A stretch of DNA of 64,000 nucleotides from Collinsella sp. (GCA_019414445.1 DXMA01000001.1:141777-205776), one strand, 5' to 3'. Numbered from the stretch's first letter, positions 23,855 to 33,599 are shown. Program-made: numbers and translations. Notes: a model not told the origin generated them from the sequence alone.

Positions 23855-24541
23855 CTATAAATAAACCCCCTCACCGAGCTGCTTGTGGAACTTGGCGTGA
23901 TGGTCGCGTGCCCAGGTAAAGAGCGCCTGGTCAAAGTCGGTGCGCGTGGCCGGGACGCCAAAGACGCCGGCAACTTCGACGCGTACAAACTCCAGTGCCG
24001 GCAGCTTGTTGATGGCAGTGAGGGCAAACGGGGACGAGGGCTCCTCGAACAGATAGCGGCTGCCTTGCAGCGCGTCGCAACTGGTGCACGTGTTGCCGAG
24101 CGACGGGGCTTTGGAGGCGCGCGCGCCTACGGGCTTGTAGCCGCAGCGCTTAGAAAGATAGTCGCGGATCTCGCCCGGCACGCAGCCAAGAGCGGGCACG
24201 ATGGCGAGTGCGTTGGCGTTGGCCGTGTCGATGGCAATATGCCCGGCTTCGTTGGGCGCGTGCGCGATGGCGATGCCCTTGTCGTCATCGGTTCGATAGG
24301 GAATGCCGAAGGCCGCGACCGAGGTCTCTTTGTGACACTTCCAGCACTCGCGCTTGCCCAGTACTAGATATATATATGGCGCTGAGGGGTCGGATCGGTC
24401 AACACCGGGCAGCCACTCGGCAAAAGGCTCGGGGTTGACGCCGCTGGGTACATACCAGATCTTCTTGGTCCGGTCCCATTTGGCGCCCAGCGCCTTGGCT
24501 TCTTCTTTGTGCGAAAAGGGGACATCGAGCTCGGTGCGCAT
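23855..24541 (-). CDS. DUF5710-domain protein with zinc-binding region
   Basis: This 228-residue protein has an N-terminal DUF5710-like module (LDVPFSHKEEAKALGAKWDR, then KKIWYVP...FAEWLP, residues 3-45), a small domain often found in conjugation-related or primase-like proteins. It is followed by a region with CWKC and CTSC pairs that can bind zinc. The function is unknown. The start at 24541 is chosen for GGAG 8 nt upstream. The 335-nt stretch 24542-24876 upstream holds the tRNA-Val terminator and otherwise nothing I can identify. Confidence 0.6.
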   Translation of the reverse strand: MRTELDVPFSHKEEAKALGAKWDRTKKIWYVPSGVNPEPFAEWLPGVDRSDPSAPYIYLVLGKRECWKCHKETSVAAFGIPYRTDDDKGIAIAHAPNEAGHIAIDTANANALAIVPALGCVPGEIRDYLSKRCGYKPVGARASKAPSLGNTCTSCDALQGSRYLFEEPSSPFALTAINKLPALEFVRVEVAGVFGVPATRTDFDQALFTWARDHHAKFHKQLGEGVYL

Positions 24542-24828
24542 GGCGGCTCCTTGGTGCTGCAGGTGCGAGTGGCTCAAGGATACCGCAGGGCGCAGACATC
24601 GCGGCGTTTTGTTGAGAAGTTGCGGCGCGGACTGCTTGGTTACGCCGTTAGATAAATTGGCAAGTAGATGGTCGGCTTTTGACCAGTTGGGCGGTTGGAG
24701 CAGCTTGCGGCGCAGTTTTGTGCCTGGCTATTGTTGCCGTTGGGGTATTGAATATATTTGGCTGCCATTCGTCAGGTGAATTGATGTTACGTTGCGATGA
24801 CGGTTGGAACTGCCAGCGGATTTAGCGA

Positions 24829-24868
24829 CATAAAACAAAACAGCCCAGAGGACATAGCCTCTGAGCTG
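24829..24868 (-). terminator. Terminator of tRNA-Val
   Basis: On the minus strand, AGCTCAGAGG / CCTCTGGGCT is followed by GTTTTGTTTT just past the tRNA 3' end. Confidence 0.75.
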
Positions 24869-24876
24869 CGAACATT

Positions 24877-24951
24877 TGGTGGGCGTTAGAAGATTTGAAC
24901 TTCTGACCTCTTCCGTGTCAGGGAAGCGCTCTCCCCCTGAGCTAAACGCCC
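24877..24951 (-). tRNA. tRNA-Val(GAC)
   Basis: A minus-strand cloverleaf: acceptor GGGCGTT / AACGCCC, D-arm GCTC...GAGC, anticodon stem CTTCC/GGAAG with loop CTGACAC (anticodon GAC), T-arm AGAAG-TTCAAAT-CTTCT, discriminator A and an encoded CCA at 24877-24879. All stems pair. Confidence 0.95.
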
Positions 24952-25240
24952 GATCAAGGGTGCGCAAGCGCGCAAGGGATAATATAACGGAGCCTTAACT
25001 CGGTGGCAAGAACATTTTTAAAAATCGCTTACATTGTGGAATTCGGGGGCTTTGTCATATCCATTTCAAAAGAGCCTGCTGCTGCGATTTGACTGTCGCA
25101 TAATGCAAGGCCATTGCGGTATCGAGCTATGGAAAGACGTCTGCGGAATTGTCCTACCGATAAGCGGACAAGCCTTCGGCTGGTGCCTTCGCCGTGGTAA
25201 GGTAAGCCGAATTGTTTCCAGGCTGCTTCGAGGGAATGGA

Positions 25241-26263
25241 ATGAGCAAAGAGCGTGTCGAGCAGGTCGAAGGCGCAGGGGCTTCGGTGCCGATGACCGAT
25301 ATATCGAACATTGATGTGCCCGAGGGCACCGATGAGCTCAGCCGTAGCACCCGCCGCGCTTGGCGCGAGCGCCTGAACAGCGCTTCGACGCGCAAGATGA
25401 TCACGGGCGTCTTGGCTACGTTGGTGGGCGGTTCGTTTTGGGGCTTCTCGGGCACCAGCGCGAGCTTTCTGTTCGATACCTACCACGTCGACACCTTGTG
25501 GCTTATGATCGTGCGTCAGATTCTCGCCGGTCTACTCTTTATGGCCGTGGTTGTTACGCGCGACCGCGAGCGCCTGGTTAAGCTCTGGACCACACCCGCC
25601 GATCGCAAGCAGCTGCTGCTCTTTACCACCTTTGGCCTGCTGTTCAACCAGTTTTGCTATCTATCGGCCGTGCGCCTGACGAACGCCGGAACCGCGACGG
25701 TGCTCCAGTGCCTGCAGCTCGTTATCATCATGGGCTACACCTGCGTGACCGATCGCCGCATGCCGCGTACTCGCGAAGTCATCGGCATTGGCCTGGCTCT
25801 GGGTGGAACCTTTTTAATCGCCACCGGCGGCGACCCCACCAGCCTGAATATCTCGCCGCTTGGCCTGGCAGCAGGTCTTATGTGTGCGGTCAGCGCCACG
25901 TGTATGGCGGTGATTCCCGCCAAGATCCTGCCCGAATACGGCAGCCCCATCGTCACGGGCTCGGCAATGCTCACGGCGGGCGTGGTCTCGTGTGTCTTCG
26001 TGCAGCCCTGGGCGCATATGCCGGCGCTCGACGCTGCCGGCGTCGAGGCGCTCGCGGTGTTCGTGGTTATCGGCTCGTTTTTTGCTTACATGCTCTATAT
26101 GCAGGGCGTTAAGGACATCGGCTCGGTGCGTGCGAGTCTCATCGGAACTGTGGAGCCGGTTTCGGCGACCATCACCAGCGCCGTTATGCTGGGCACGGTG
26201 TTTTTGCCGACCGACCTTATCGGCTTTGCCATGATCATCGTGATGATGTTCCTCACGGTGTAG
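25241..26263 (+). CDS. EamA/DMT-family transporter
   Basis: This 340-residue protein has ten predicted membrane helices in two EamA repeats (about residues 50-185 and 195-335). Typical motifs are GGSFWGFSGTSASFLF at the first helix and GSVRASLIGTVEPVSATI near the end. The cytosolic N-terminus of about 45 residues is longer than usual. The substrate is not predictable. The ATG at 25241 follows GAGGGA; the frame is open back to 25034 but lacks a start with a ribosome binding site. Between the tRNA and this gene (24952-25240) I see no other feature. Confidence 0.85.
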   Translation: MSKERVEQVEGAGASVPMTDISNIDVPEGTDELSRSTRRAWRERLNSASTRKMITGVLATLVGGSFWGFSGTSASFLFDTYHVDTLWLMIVRQILAGLLFMAVVVTRDRERLVKLWTTPADRKQLLLFTTFGLLFNQFCYLSAVRLTNAGTATVLQCLQLVIIMGYTCVTDRRMPRTREVIGIGLALGGTFLIATGGDPTSLNISPLGLAAGLMCAVSATCMAVIPAKILPEYGSPIVTGSAMLTAGVVSCVFVQPWAHMPALDAAGVEALAVFVVIGSFFAYMLYMQGVKDIGSVRASLIGTVEPVSATITSAVMLGTVFLPTDLIGFAMIIVMMFLTV

Positions 26264-26412
26264 CTGGCGCCGCCGCCAAGACGGAAAAGGTGTTGTGCCG
26301 CATTTTCGCCAATTGATGTCCGTGTCTGGAGTTTAGCTGTCGATGCCCAAAATGCCATAAACTAGTAACGTTATGGACTTTTTCATTGCGACTCAATTGC
26401 GAGGATTTCTTT

Positions 26413-28725
26413 ATGGCTGGTAATCACTTTAAGGGCAGCGATAGCGGCCGCCCTGCAGTTCCGCCGCGTCCGAACGGGGCTGGTAAGGCCGGCACGCCGG
26501 GCGGCGCTGGACAGGGCGGTTCCGGTAAGCGCGTGTCCCCGGGCGAGACGGCGATGTTTACCGCTCTGTACGAGCAGTCACAAAAGGCAAAAAAGACCGG
26601 CCGTGCAAGAGGGAATGTCTTTGCGGGCGGTGCAACCTCCGCGTCGCAGCCGAGCGGGGCTCCTTCGGCACCTGAGAACAATGCAGGTGCTGCCAACGCC
26701 GCGAATGCCGCCGGCAACGTTAATGCCGGCAAGGCCGCCAGCAATACTCCCTCTGCCGGTGGCGCGGGGCTTACGGGTAACCTTGGTACGATCTACACCG
26801 GCGCCTCCGAGACCGGCACGTTCGCCCGCCTGGATGATAGCGGTGCCGAGTTTGCGGGCTCGGGTTCCAAGGAAGATTATTACGATTTTGGCTTGAACTA
26901 CGGTAGCGACGCTTCGTCGAGTTCGACCTCTGACGGTCTGGTCCGTCATCGCCATCGCAAGGGCGAGCGCAAAAAGCGTCACACCGGCGCCATTATTGCC
27001 GCTGTAGTCGCGGTGCTTCTCGTTGCGCTTGGCGCAAGCGGCTTTATGCTGCTTAACTCGGCAAAGACCGTAAAGAGTGAAGCGAAGGAGGCCGTCGAGA
27101 TTGTCGGTGGCCTTAAGGACAAGGTCACGTCGGGCGATTTTTCGACGCTGCCTGACGACGCGAAGAAGATTGATGAGCTTTGCGACAGCATGAAGGCGGA
27201 GACCTCGAGCCCGCTGTGGACGGCGGCTTCGTTTATCCCGGTGTATGGCAGCGACATCAATGCGGCCCGCACCATGATCGACGCCCTGTCCGATGTCTCG
27301 AGCAATGCGCTGGTTCCCATGGCCGATAACCTTTCGCAGGCCACGCCCGGCAAGCTGTTTCAGGACGGCATGATTAACGTGTCCGCGCTGCAGGCGGTCG
27401 CCGATTCGCTTTCCAGCAGCTCGAAGGTGTTCAAGAGCGCCAACGAGAAGATCCAGGGCATTGGCGATACTCATATTTCCCAGGTGACCGAGCTGGTCGA
27501 TAAGGCCAAGGACGGCTTTGCCACCCTCAACGGCGCGGTTGACGCGGCGGAGAAGGTCGCCCCCGTCCTTCCCCAGATGCTCGGCGCCAACGGCCAGACG
27601 CGCAACTACCTTATGTACGCCATGAACAACGTCGAGATTCGTGCCTGCGGCGGCTTTGGCGGTTCGCAGGGCCTGATTTCGGTCACCGACGGCCAGATGT
27701 CGATTGGCGAGTTTGTTCCCCGCATTGGACTCAGCGAGGATGAGGCAGTCGAGAGCGTCGACGAAGAGGATGAGGCGCTGTTCGGCAACCACAGTAACCT
27801 GTACAACTCGGGCAATACCTATTCGCCTGATTGGCCCCGCAACTCGCAGCGTGTCGCAGCCCTGTGGAAATCTCGATATGGCCAGGACGTTGACGGCGTC
27901 GTGGGTATCGACCCGGTGTTCCTGCAGTATCTGCTGGGCCTGGTCGGTAACGTGTCGCTGCCCGACGGAACGGTTGTCGACGGCACCAACGCCGCAAAGG
28001 TCCTCATGCACGATGTGTACTGGAACTATCCGGTCGAGGAGTCGGACGGTATCTTTGCGGCTGTTGCCAGCGCCGCCTTCGACAAGATCCTTGGCGGTAT
28101 CGGCGATGTCGATGTTACGAAGCTTGTCAGCGCCGTTGAGCGCGGTGCCGAAGAGGGCCGCCTGATCGCGTGGATGAAAAACGATGACGAGCAGAACGCT
28201 ATCAAGGAGATGAACATCGACGCCTCGCTGCCCGATCCGGATGACCCGAGTGAAGATCCCGTTGCTGGTGTCTACTTTAACAACCTGAGCTTCTCCAAGC
28301 TCGACTGGTACCTGAATGCCGATACGCAGATTGGCCAGGGCATCAAGAACGGTGACGGCACGTGCTCGTATCGCATCACCGTTACCCTGACGAACATCAT
28401 GACGCAGGAGGAGGCCGGCAAGCTGCCCGACTACGTCGCGGCGAGCGCGCCTGATGCCGCGCGCGACGACGAACGTCTGAATGTCTCGTTGTTTGCCCCG
28501 ACGGGCGGCAACATTACTGACCTGACCGTCGAGGGCACCCAGTTTGGTCTTGGCGCCGCTGCGTGGCATGGAATCCCCTTCTATTCGGGCACCGTTGACC
28601 TGCATACTGGCGAGACGACGACGATCACATATACGCTGACCACGTCAGCCGAGGCGGGGGACAAGCCGCTTACGCTGCGTCAGACTCCTACATGCCAGGC
28701 GGCTCGCGACAGCGCGTCGGCGTAG
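26413..28725 (+). CDS. DUF4012 domain-containing membrane-anchored protein
   Basis: This 770-residue protein has a Gly/Ala/Asn-rich low-complexity cytosolic N-terminus (residues 1-185) and a basic stop (RHRHRKGERKKRH). One transmembrane helix follows (about 196-216, AIIAAVVAVLLVALGASGF), then an external DUF4012 region (NVEIRACGGFGGSQGLISV, VVGIDPVFLQYLLG, MHDVYWNYP). DUF4012 proteins occur in Actinobacteria and Chloroflexi, often near cell-envelope genes; the function is unknown. It lies 83 nt upstream of glmM, which makes peptidoglycan precursor, consistent with an envelope role. The ATG at 26413 follows GAGGA. Confidence 0.85.
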   Translation: MAGNHFKGSDSGRPAVPPRPNGAGKAGTPGGAGQGGSGKRVSPGETAMFTALYEQSQKAKKTGRARGNVFAGGATSASQPSGAPSAPENNAGAANAANAAGNVNAGKAASNTPSAGGAGLTGNLGTIYTGASETGTFARLDDSGAEFAGSGSKEDYYDFGLNYGSDASSSSTSDGLVRHRHRKGERKKRHTGAIIAAVVAVLLVALGASGFMLLNSAKTVKSEAKEAVEIVGGLKDKVTSGDFSTLPDDAKKIDELCDSMKAETSSPLWTAASFIPVYGSDINAARTMIDALSDVSSNALVPMADNLSQATPGKLFQDGMINVSALQAVADSLSSSSKVFKSANEKIQGIGDTHISQVTELVDKAKDGFATLNGAVDAAEKVAPVLPQMLGANGQTRNYLMYAMNNVEIRACGGFGGSQGLISVTDGQMSIGEFVPRIGLSEDEAVESVDEEDEALFGNHSNLYNSGNTYSPDWPRNSQRVAALWKSRYGQDVDGVVGIDPVFLQYLLGLVGNVSLPDGTVVDGTNAAKVLMHDVYWNYPVEESDGIFAAVASAAFDKILGGIGDVDVTKLVSAVERGAEEGRLIAWMKNDDEQNAIKEMNIDASLPDPDDPSEDPVAGVYFNNLSFSKLDWYLNADTQIGQGIKNGDGTCSYRITVTLTNIMTQEEAGKLPDYVAASAPDAARDDERLNVSLFAPTGGNITDLTVEGTQFGLGAAAWHGIPFYSGTVDLHTGETTTITYTLTTSAEAGDKPLTLRQTPTCQAARDSASA

Positions 28726-28808
28726 GGTTTTTCTGGTAGCGCAGATAATCGAGTACCATTTTGGGGCGGACAGGCAATCTGTTCGCCCCTATTTTGTAAG
28801 GAGAGCGC

Positions 28809-30140
28809 ATGAAGTACTTTGGCACCGACGGCTTTCGCGGTGAGGCTAACGTTGGGCTGACGGTAGAGCACGCTTATAGGATTGGCCGTTTTGTGGGCTG
28901 GTATTACGGCGCCAACCGCGAGCGCAAGGCGCGCGTCATCGTGGGTAAGGACACGCGTCGCTCGAGTTATATGTTCGAGGCGGCGCTGGTGAGTGGCCTG
29001 GTCGCGAGCGGTGCGGACGCCTATATGCTGCACGTGATCCCCACGCCGGGCGTAGCGCATCAGACCGTGGAAGGCTGCTTCGATTGCGGCATCATGATCA
29101 GCGCGAGCCACAACCCGTTTTGCGATAACGGCATTAAGCTCGTCAATAGCGACGGTTTTAAGATGGACGAGGACGTACTGGAGCTCATCGAGGACTGCGT
29201 CGATGGCAAGAGCGAGGTGCCGCTGGCCACGGGCAACCACATCGGCGCCACGGTGGACTACATGCAGGGCCGCAACCGCTACATTGCCTCGCTCATTGCG
29301 AGTTCGATTTTTTCGCTACAGGGCGTCAAGATCGGTCTCGACTGCGCCAACGGCTCGGCGTCCTCGGTGGCCAAGCCGGTGTTCGACGCGCTGGGCGCCG
29401 ACGTGCGCGTGATCAACGCCGCGCCCGATGGCTTTAACATCAACGTCGACTGCGGCTCCACGCATATGGAGCGCCTGCAGCGCCACGTGGTGGAGCAAGG
29501 CCTGGACGTGGGTTTTGCCTATGACGGCGATGCCGACCGCTGCCTGGCCGTGGATGAGCGCGGTCGCGTGGTAGACGGCGACCAGATCCTGTACGTGTGC
29601 GGCGTGTATCTGAACAAGCACGGTCGCCTTTCGGGCGGTACCGTGGTGCCGACGATCGCCAGCAACTTTGGTCTGGTCAAGTCGCTGGAGCTTGCCGGAC
29701 TGAGCGCCGTGACCAGCGGCGTGGGCGACCGTCACGTGTATGCCAAGATGCGCGAGGGCGGCTACAGCCTGGGCGGCGAGCAGACGGGCCATACGATCTT
29801 TGGCGATATCGAGCGCACGGGCGACGGCATTATGACCTCGCTGCGCGTGATGGAAGTGATTCGTGCCGAGCGCGAGACGCTCTCGCAGCTCACGGCTCCA
29901 TGCAAGCTGCTGCCGCAGGCGCAGGTTGCCGTGCGCGTAGCGGATAAGGACGCCGCGCTCGAGAACATGGGCGTGCAGAACGCCATCGCCGAGGCCGAGA
30001 CTGCGCTGGCAGGCGAGGGCCGCGTGCTCGTGCGCAAAAGTGGAACCGAGTCGGTGATTCGCGTTTTGGCCGAAGCGCCCGACCAAGCATCCGCCGATGC
30101 TGCCATGAAGCGCATCGCCAACGCGCTCGAGGCTCTGTAG
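28809..30140 (+). CDS. glmM: Phosphoglucosamine mutase GlmM
   Basis: GlmM interconverts glucosamine-6-phosphate and glucosamine-1-phosphate on the path to UDP-GlcNAc. The 443 residues match family length. Seen are the N-terminal FGTDGFRGEAN, the phosphoserine loop SASHNPFCDNGIKL (Ser100), the metal loop DGDADRCLAVD, the sugar loop GGEQTGH and the phosphate-binding RKSGTESVIRVLAE. AAGGAG precedes the ATG. The stop codon is immediately followed by structured repeat element A copy 2. Confidence 0.96.
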   Translation: MKYFGTDGFRGEANVGLTVEHAYRIGRFVGWYYGANRERKARVIVGKDTRRSSYMFEAALVSGLVASGADAYMLHVIPTPGVAHQTVEGCFDCGIMISASHNPFCDNGIKLVNSDGFKMDEDVLELIEDCVDGKSEVPLATGNHIGATVDYMQGRNRYIASLIASSIFSLQGVKIGLDCANGSASSVAKPVFDALGADVRVINAAPDGFNINVDCGSTHMERLQRHVVEQGLDVGFAYDGDADRCLAVDERGRVVDGDQILYVCGVYLNKHGRLSGGTVVPTIASNFGLVKSLELAGLSAVTSGVGDRHVYAKMREGGYSLGGEQTGHTIFGDIERTGDGIMTSLRVMEVIRAERETLSQLTAPCKLLPQAQVAVRVADKDAALENMGVQNAIAEAETALAGEGRVLVRKSGTESVIRVLAEAPDQASADAAMKRIANALEAL

Positions 30141-30280
30141 TTACGCGGTTTTACCAAACCGCGTAACTGCTCGACGCTGCAAACGCCCCTAAGCGGCAAT
30201 CTGACGTTCAATTTCAAGGGCGCGACCAGAAGGTCAGCGCCCTTTCATTTCACGTCACCTTGCTCGCTTAGGGTCGTTTT
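30140..30280 (+). ncRNA. Structured repeat element A, copy 2
   Basis: It has the same layout as 2304-2450. The first hairpin is GTTACGCGGTTT / AAACCGCGTAAC (30140-30151 / 30156-30167). The outer stem CCCTAAGCG (30187-30195) / CGCTTAGGG (30265-30273) continues as GCAA/TTGC across a bulged T. The inner hairpin has AAGGGCGC / GCGCCCTT under the invariant GACC-AGAA-GGTC. Stem sequences differ from copy 1 but pairing is kept. Confidence 0.6.
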
Positions 30281-30345
30281 CGCTGACGTTGCCAAGACAT
30301 TGGCGTCAACATGGTTGGCGTTGGCGATGGCGTGCTGGTCAATCC

Positions 30346-31920
30346 TTACAGCTCGTACAGCGTGGTGAACTTGTCCTGCAGGTAGCTGCAGTAGTAGCGG
30401 GCGTCGAACGCCATGCCGCATGCGCCCTGGATGAGCTCCGGCGCGTCCTTGGCGCGGCCCCACTGCCAAATGTGCTCGCCCAGCCAGGTGCGGACGGGTG
30501 CCAGGTCGCCGCTTGCACAGGCACCGTTGAGGTCGACGCCGTCGCGGCACATGGCCGGCACAAACATGGCATCGTAGGCGCTACCCAGCGCGTACGTGGG
30601 GAAGTAACCAAACGAGCCGCCGCTCCAGTGCGTGTCCTGCAGGCAGCCACGTGCGTCGTCGGGAACGGGAATGCCCAGGTACTCGTCCATAAAGCGATTC
30701 CAAAGCGCGGGGATGTCCTTGGCCGTGGCCTCGCCGGCAAACAGCATGCGCTCAATCTGGTAGCGCACCATAATATGCAGCGGGTAGGTGAGCTCGTCGG
30801 CCTCGGTGCGGATCAGCGACGGCTGCGCAATGTTCACGGCGCGGTAGAGCGTGTCCTCGTCCACGTCGCCGTAGGCCTCGGGCGCGTGACGGCGCAGCAC
30901 CTGCAGCAGCGGTCCCATAAAGGCGCGACTGCGGCCCACGGTGTTCTCAAAGAAGCGGCTCTGGCTCTCGTGGATGCCCATGGAGGTGCCGCCCTCCAGG
31001 CACGTGCGCGCATAGGCGGGATTGACGCCTAGCTCGTAGGCGGCGTGTCCTGCCTCGTGGATGATGCTGTAGACGTTGGAGATGCAGTCGTCCTCGTAGA
31101 TGTGCGTTGCGATGCGCGCGTCGCCCACCGAGAAGCCCTCGCTAAACGGATGCTCGGTAAAGGCGAGCGTGGTGTCGTCCAGGTCCAGGCCGACGAGCTT
31201 CATAAGGTCAAAGCTCATGGCGCGCTGGGCGGCCTCAGGCACGCGGGCGTGCAAAAAGTCGGCAGCGGGCTGCTGGCCGCGCTCGCCAATGGCATGCACG
31301 AGCGGTACGACCGTGGCCTTGACCTCGTCGCAAAACGCGTCGAAGCTCTTGGCGGAAAGGCCACGCTCGTACTGGTCGAGCCAAACATCGTATGGGTCGC
31401 GCTTGGGGTCCATGAGCTCGGCCTGATGCTTAAGTTGGGCGACGATTCTATCTACATAGGGCTCAAAGCTCGCCCAGTCATTGGCCGTCTTGGCCTTGTG
31501 CCACACGGCGTCGGCCTCGCAGGTGAGCCTGGTCCAGGCCTCGGCCTCCTCGGTGGGAATGACGCTTGCCTCACGCTGGTCGCGGCCGAGCACGCGGATC
31601 TCGTCGAGCAGCTGCGGGTCGTCTACATGTCCGCCCGCGACGGTCTCTCGTGCCAGCGAGCGCACAAGTTCGACAGACTTTTTGCTGGTCAGCAGCTTGT
31701 GATGCTCGCCAGCAAGGGTGCCCATAGCATCGGCGCGGGCCGCGGCGCCGTTGGCGGGGGCAATGGTCGCGCCGTCAAACTCGGCAATCTTGAGCAGGTA
31801 CTCACGAGTCCACAGCTTGCCTTCGAGCTTGCGGAATTTTTTGACGGCCTTATCGACCTTCATGCCTTTGGATGTCTTGCCCGCTGCAGGCTCGGCCTTC
31901 TTATCGAGTTTCTTTCCCAT
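30346..31920 (-). CDS. M32-family metallocarboxypeptidase
   Basis: This 524-residue carboxypeptidase (thermostable carboxypeptidase 1 family) removes C-terminal residues from peptides in the cytosol. The metal motif is HEAGHAAYELGVN (HExxH). Downstream are GIHESQSRFFENTVGRS, which supplies the third ligand Glu, and YPLHIMVRYQIER. The N-terminus carries about 30 extra Lys-rich residues. AAGGAT lies upstream of the ATG. It is transcribed convergently with glmM and divergently from the pheS T-box. Confidence 0.94.
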   Translation of the reverse strand: MGKKLDKKAEPAAGKTSKGMKVDKAVKKFRKLEGKLWTREYLLKIAEFDGATIAPANGAAARADAMGTLAGEHHKLLTSKKSVELVRSLARETVAGGHVDDPQLLDEIRVLGRDQREASVIPTEEAEAWTRLTCEADAVWHKAKTANDWASFEPYVDRIVAQLKHQAELMDPKRDPYDVWLDQYERGLSAKSFDAFCDEVKATVVPLVHAIGERGQQPAADFLHARVPEAAQRAMSFDLMKLVGLDLDDTTLAFTEHPFSEGFSVGDARIATHIYEDDCISNVYSIIHEAGHAAYELGVNPAYARTCLEGGTSMGIHESQSRFFENTVGRSRAFMGPLLQVLRRHAPEAYGDVDEDTLYRAVNIAQPSLIRTEADELTYPLHIMVRYQIERMLFAGEATAKDIPALWNRFMDEYLGIPVPDDARGCLQDTHWSGGSFGYFPTYALGSAYDAMFVPAMCRDGVDLNGACASGDLAPVRTWLGEHIWQWGRAKDAPELIQGACGMAFDARYYCSYLQDKFTTLYEL

Positions 31921-32054
31921 ACCATATCCTTGATCTCGTGAGCCGAGCGCTTCGGGTGGGCGCGCGGCCAGTTTGCACAGCTACCTGCCTTGTACCCAGC
32001 ACGAACAAAACGGAACGCGGCGATACGCCCACACAATGTGGTATCCTATAGCCC

Positions 32055-32338
32055 AATGCGTTGACGGAGAGGGTTTTGCCCGCCGCGTCGCCGGCAAGAG
32101 AGGGAAGGTCATGGGCTGCAAGCCTTCCTGCGGTGGCAAGGGCCAAGCGTTCACTCCCGAGCAGCGACCTCAACGGGCGCGCGGCTAGCGGCGGCGAGGC
32201 CCCAGTAGGGAAGCCGTGAGCCTCGCGATAAGGGGCGCAGAGTGGGCACGGCGGGCCAGACATCCGCCGGGTCAAACAAGGTGGTACCGCGGAATTCAAC
32301 CGTCCTTGGGCAATGCACATGCCCGAGGACGGTTTTTT
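32055..32338 (+). promoter_or_regulatory. T-box leader of pheST
   Basis: The antiterminator sequence AAGGTGGTACCGCGG lies at about 32279-32293, with the TGGT bulge that pairs with an uncharged tRNA ACCA end. A terminator stem CCGTCCT (32300-32306) / AGGACGG (32326-32332) follows, with a TTTTTT tail. Upstream are the expected structured stem I and linker, with a TTC triplet (in GCCTTCCTG, about 32126) as a plausible Phe specifier. It couples pheS-pheT expression to tRNA-Phe charging. Confidence 0.9.
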
Positions 32339-32423
32339 GTTACCGAACCGGGCCGCGCATCCGCAGCATCGGGCGGCGTCAGCCGTCCCGGAGCGCGGAT
32401 GCGCGAGAGACGAAAGGGAAGAC

Positions 32424-33500
32424 ATGAGTCTGATTGATGATCTGGTCAAACTCGAGGAAGAGGCCAAGGAGCTCGTCGCCGGCGCCGACGACGCCGCCAA
32501 GCTCGAGGCCGCGCGCGTTGAGCTGCTCGGCCGCAAGGGCCGCATCACTGGCCTGATGCGTATGATGGGCAAGCTCGCCCCCGAGGATCGTCCCGTGATG
32601 GGCAAGCGAGCCAACGAGATGCGCCAGCTGATCGAGGGCATGCTCGATGAGCGCACCACCGAGATGAAGGCCGCCGCCCTCAAGCACGCACTCGAGCACG
32701 AGGCCGTCGACATCACGCTGCCGGGCATCCGTCCGCAGATTGGTCACCAGCACCTGATCAAGCAGATCATCGAGGAGGCCGAGGACATCTTCTGCGGCAT
32801 CGGCTACACCGTCGAGTCCGGCCCCATGGTCGACACCTCCTACTACAACTTCACCGCGCTCAACGCCCCCATGGATCACCCGAGCCGCTCGGCCCGCGAT
32901 ACCTTCTACGTGGTCGACAACAACCCCGGCAGCGTCGCGCACCCCGAGGCCCACGCCCATGGCGAGTCCGACGTGCTGCTGCGCACCCAGACCTCGGGCG
33001 TGCAGATCCACACCATGGAGTCGCAAAAGCCGCCCATCTACATGATCTGCCCGGGCACCGTTTACCGTCCCGATACAGCCGACGCTTGCCACCTGCCGCA
33101 GTTCAACCAGATCGAGGGCCTGGTCGTCGACGAGGGCATCACCTTTGGCGATCTTAAGGGCACGCTCGACTACTTTGTTAAGTGCATGTTTGGCGAGGAT
33201 CACAAGACGCGTTACCGCCCGCACTTCTTCCCCTTCACCGAGCCCAGCTGCGAGGTGGACGTGAGCTGCCACGTGTGCGGCGGCAAGGGCTGCAACTTCT
33301 GCAAGCACAGCGGCTGGATCGAGATCTTGGGCTGCGGCATGGTCGACCCCAACGTTCTTATCAACTGTGGCATCGACCCCGAGAAGTATACCGGCTTCGC
33401 CTTTGGCATTGGCGCCGAGCGCGTCGCGGCCCTGCGCTACGACCTGCCCGACCTCAGAACGCTCATGACGGGCGATACGCGCTTCTTAAATCAGTTCTAG
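32424..33500 (+). CDS. pheS: Phenylalanyl-tRNA synthetase alpha subunit
   Basis: This is a 358-residue catalytic subunit. Class II motifs are visible: motif 2 around GTVYRPDTADACHLPQFNQ and motif 3 GFAFGIGAERVAALRYDLPD. The N-terminal coiled coil occupies residues 1-85. A Cys-rich insert (CHVCGGKGCNFCKHSGW) probably binds zinc, a form common in Gram-positive PheS. The start at 32424 has AAGGGAA upstream. T-box control and pheT downstream confirm the role. Confidence 0.97.
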   Translation: MSLIDDLVKLEEEAKELVAGADDAAKLEAARVELLGRKGRITGLMRMMGKLAPEDRPVMGKRANEMRQLIEGMLDERTTEMKAAALKHALEHEAVDITLPGIRPQIGHQHLIKQIIEEAEDIFCGIGYTVESGPMVDTSYYNFTALNAPMDHPSRSARDTFYVVDNNPGSVAHPEAHAHGESDVLLRTQTSGVQIHTMESQKPPIYMICPGTVYRPDTADACHLPQFNQIEGLVVDEGITFGDLKGTLDYFVKCMFGEDHKTRYRPHFFPFTEPSCEVDVSCHVCGGKGCNFCKHSGWIEILGCGMVDPNVLINCGIDPEKYTGFAFGIGAERVAALRYDLPDLRTLMTGDTRFLNQF

Positions 33501-33514
33501 GCCCGGCGGCTTTC

Positions 33515-33599
33515 CCAAGCACCGCACCTTGCCTTTCAATCGTCGGTTGCGTACCTAAGTACGCGGCCCTCCTCTTTCAAGGCAATCTGCGGCACTTGG
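33515..33599. repeat. Nested stem-loop element between pheS and pheT
   Basis: The outer stem CCAAGCACCGCA (33515-33526) / TGCGGCACTTGG (33588-33599) has a symmetric 2x2 internal loop. The middle stem is TTGCCTT / AAGGCAA and the apical hairpin GCGTAC-CTAA-GTACGC. There is no T run, so it is not an obvious terminator. Confidence 0.6.

Noticed and set aside
32313..32423. pheS start at 32313 in the T-box terminator
   Set aside because: It lies inside the terminator hairpin; the class II N-terminus and ribosome binding site fit 32424.
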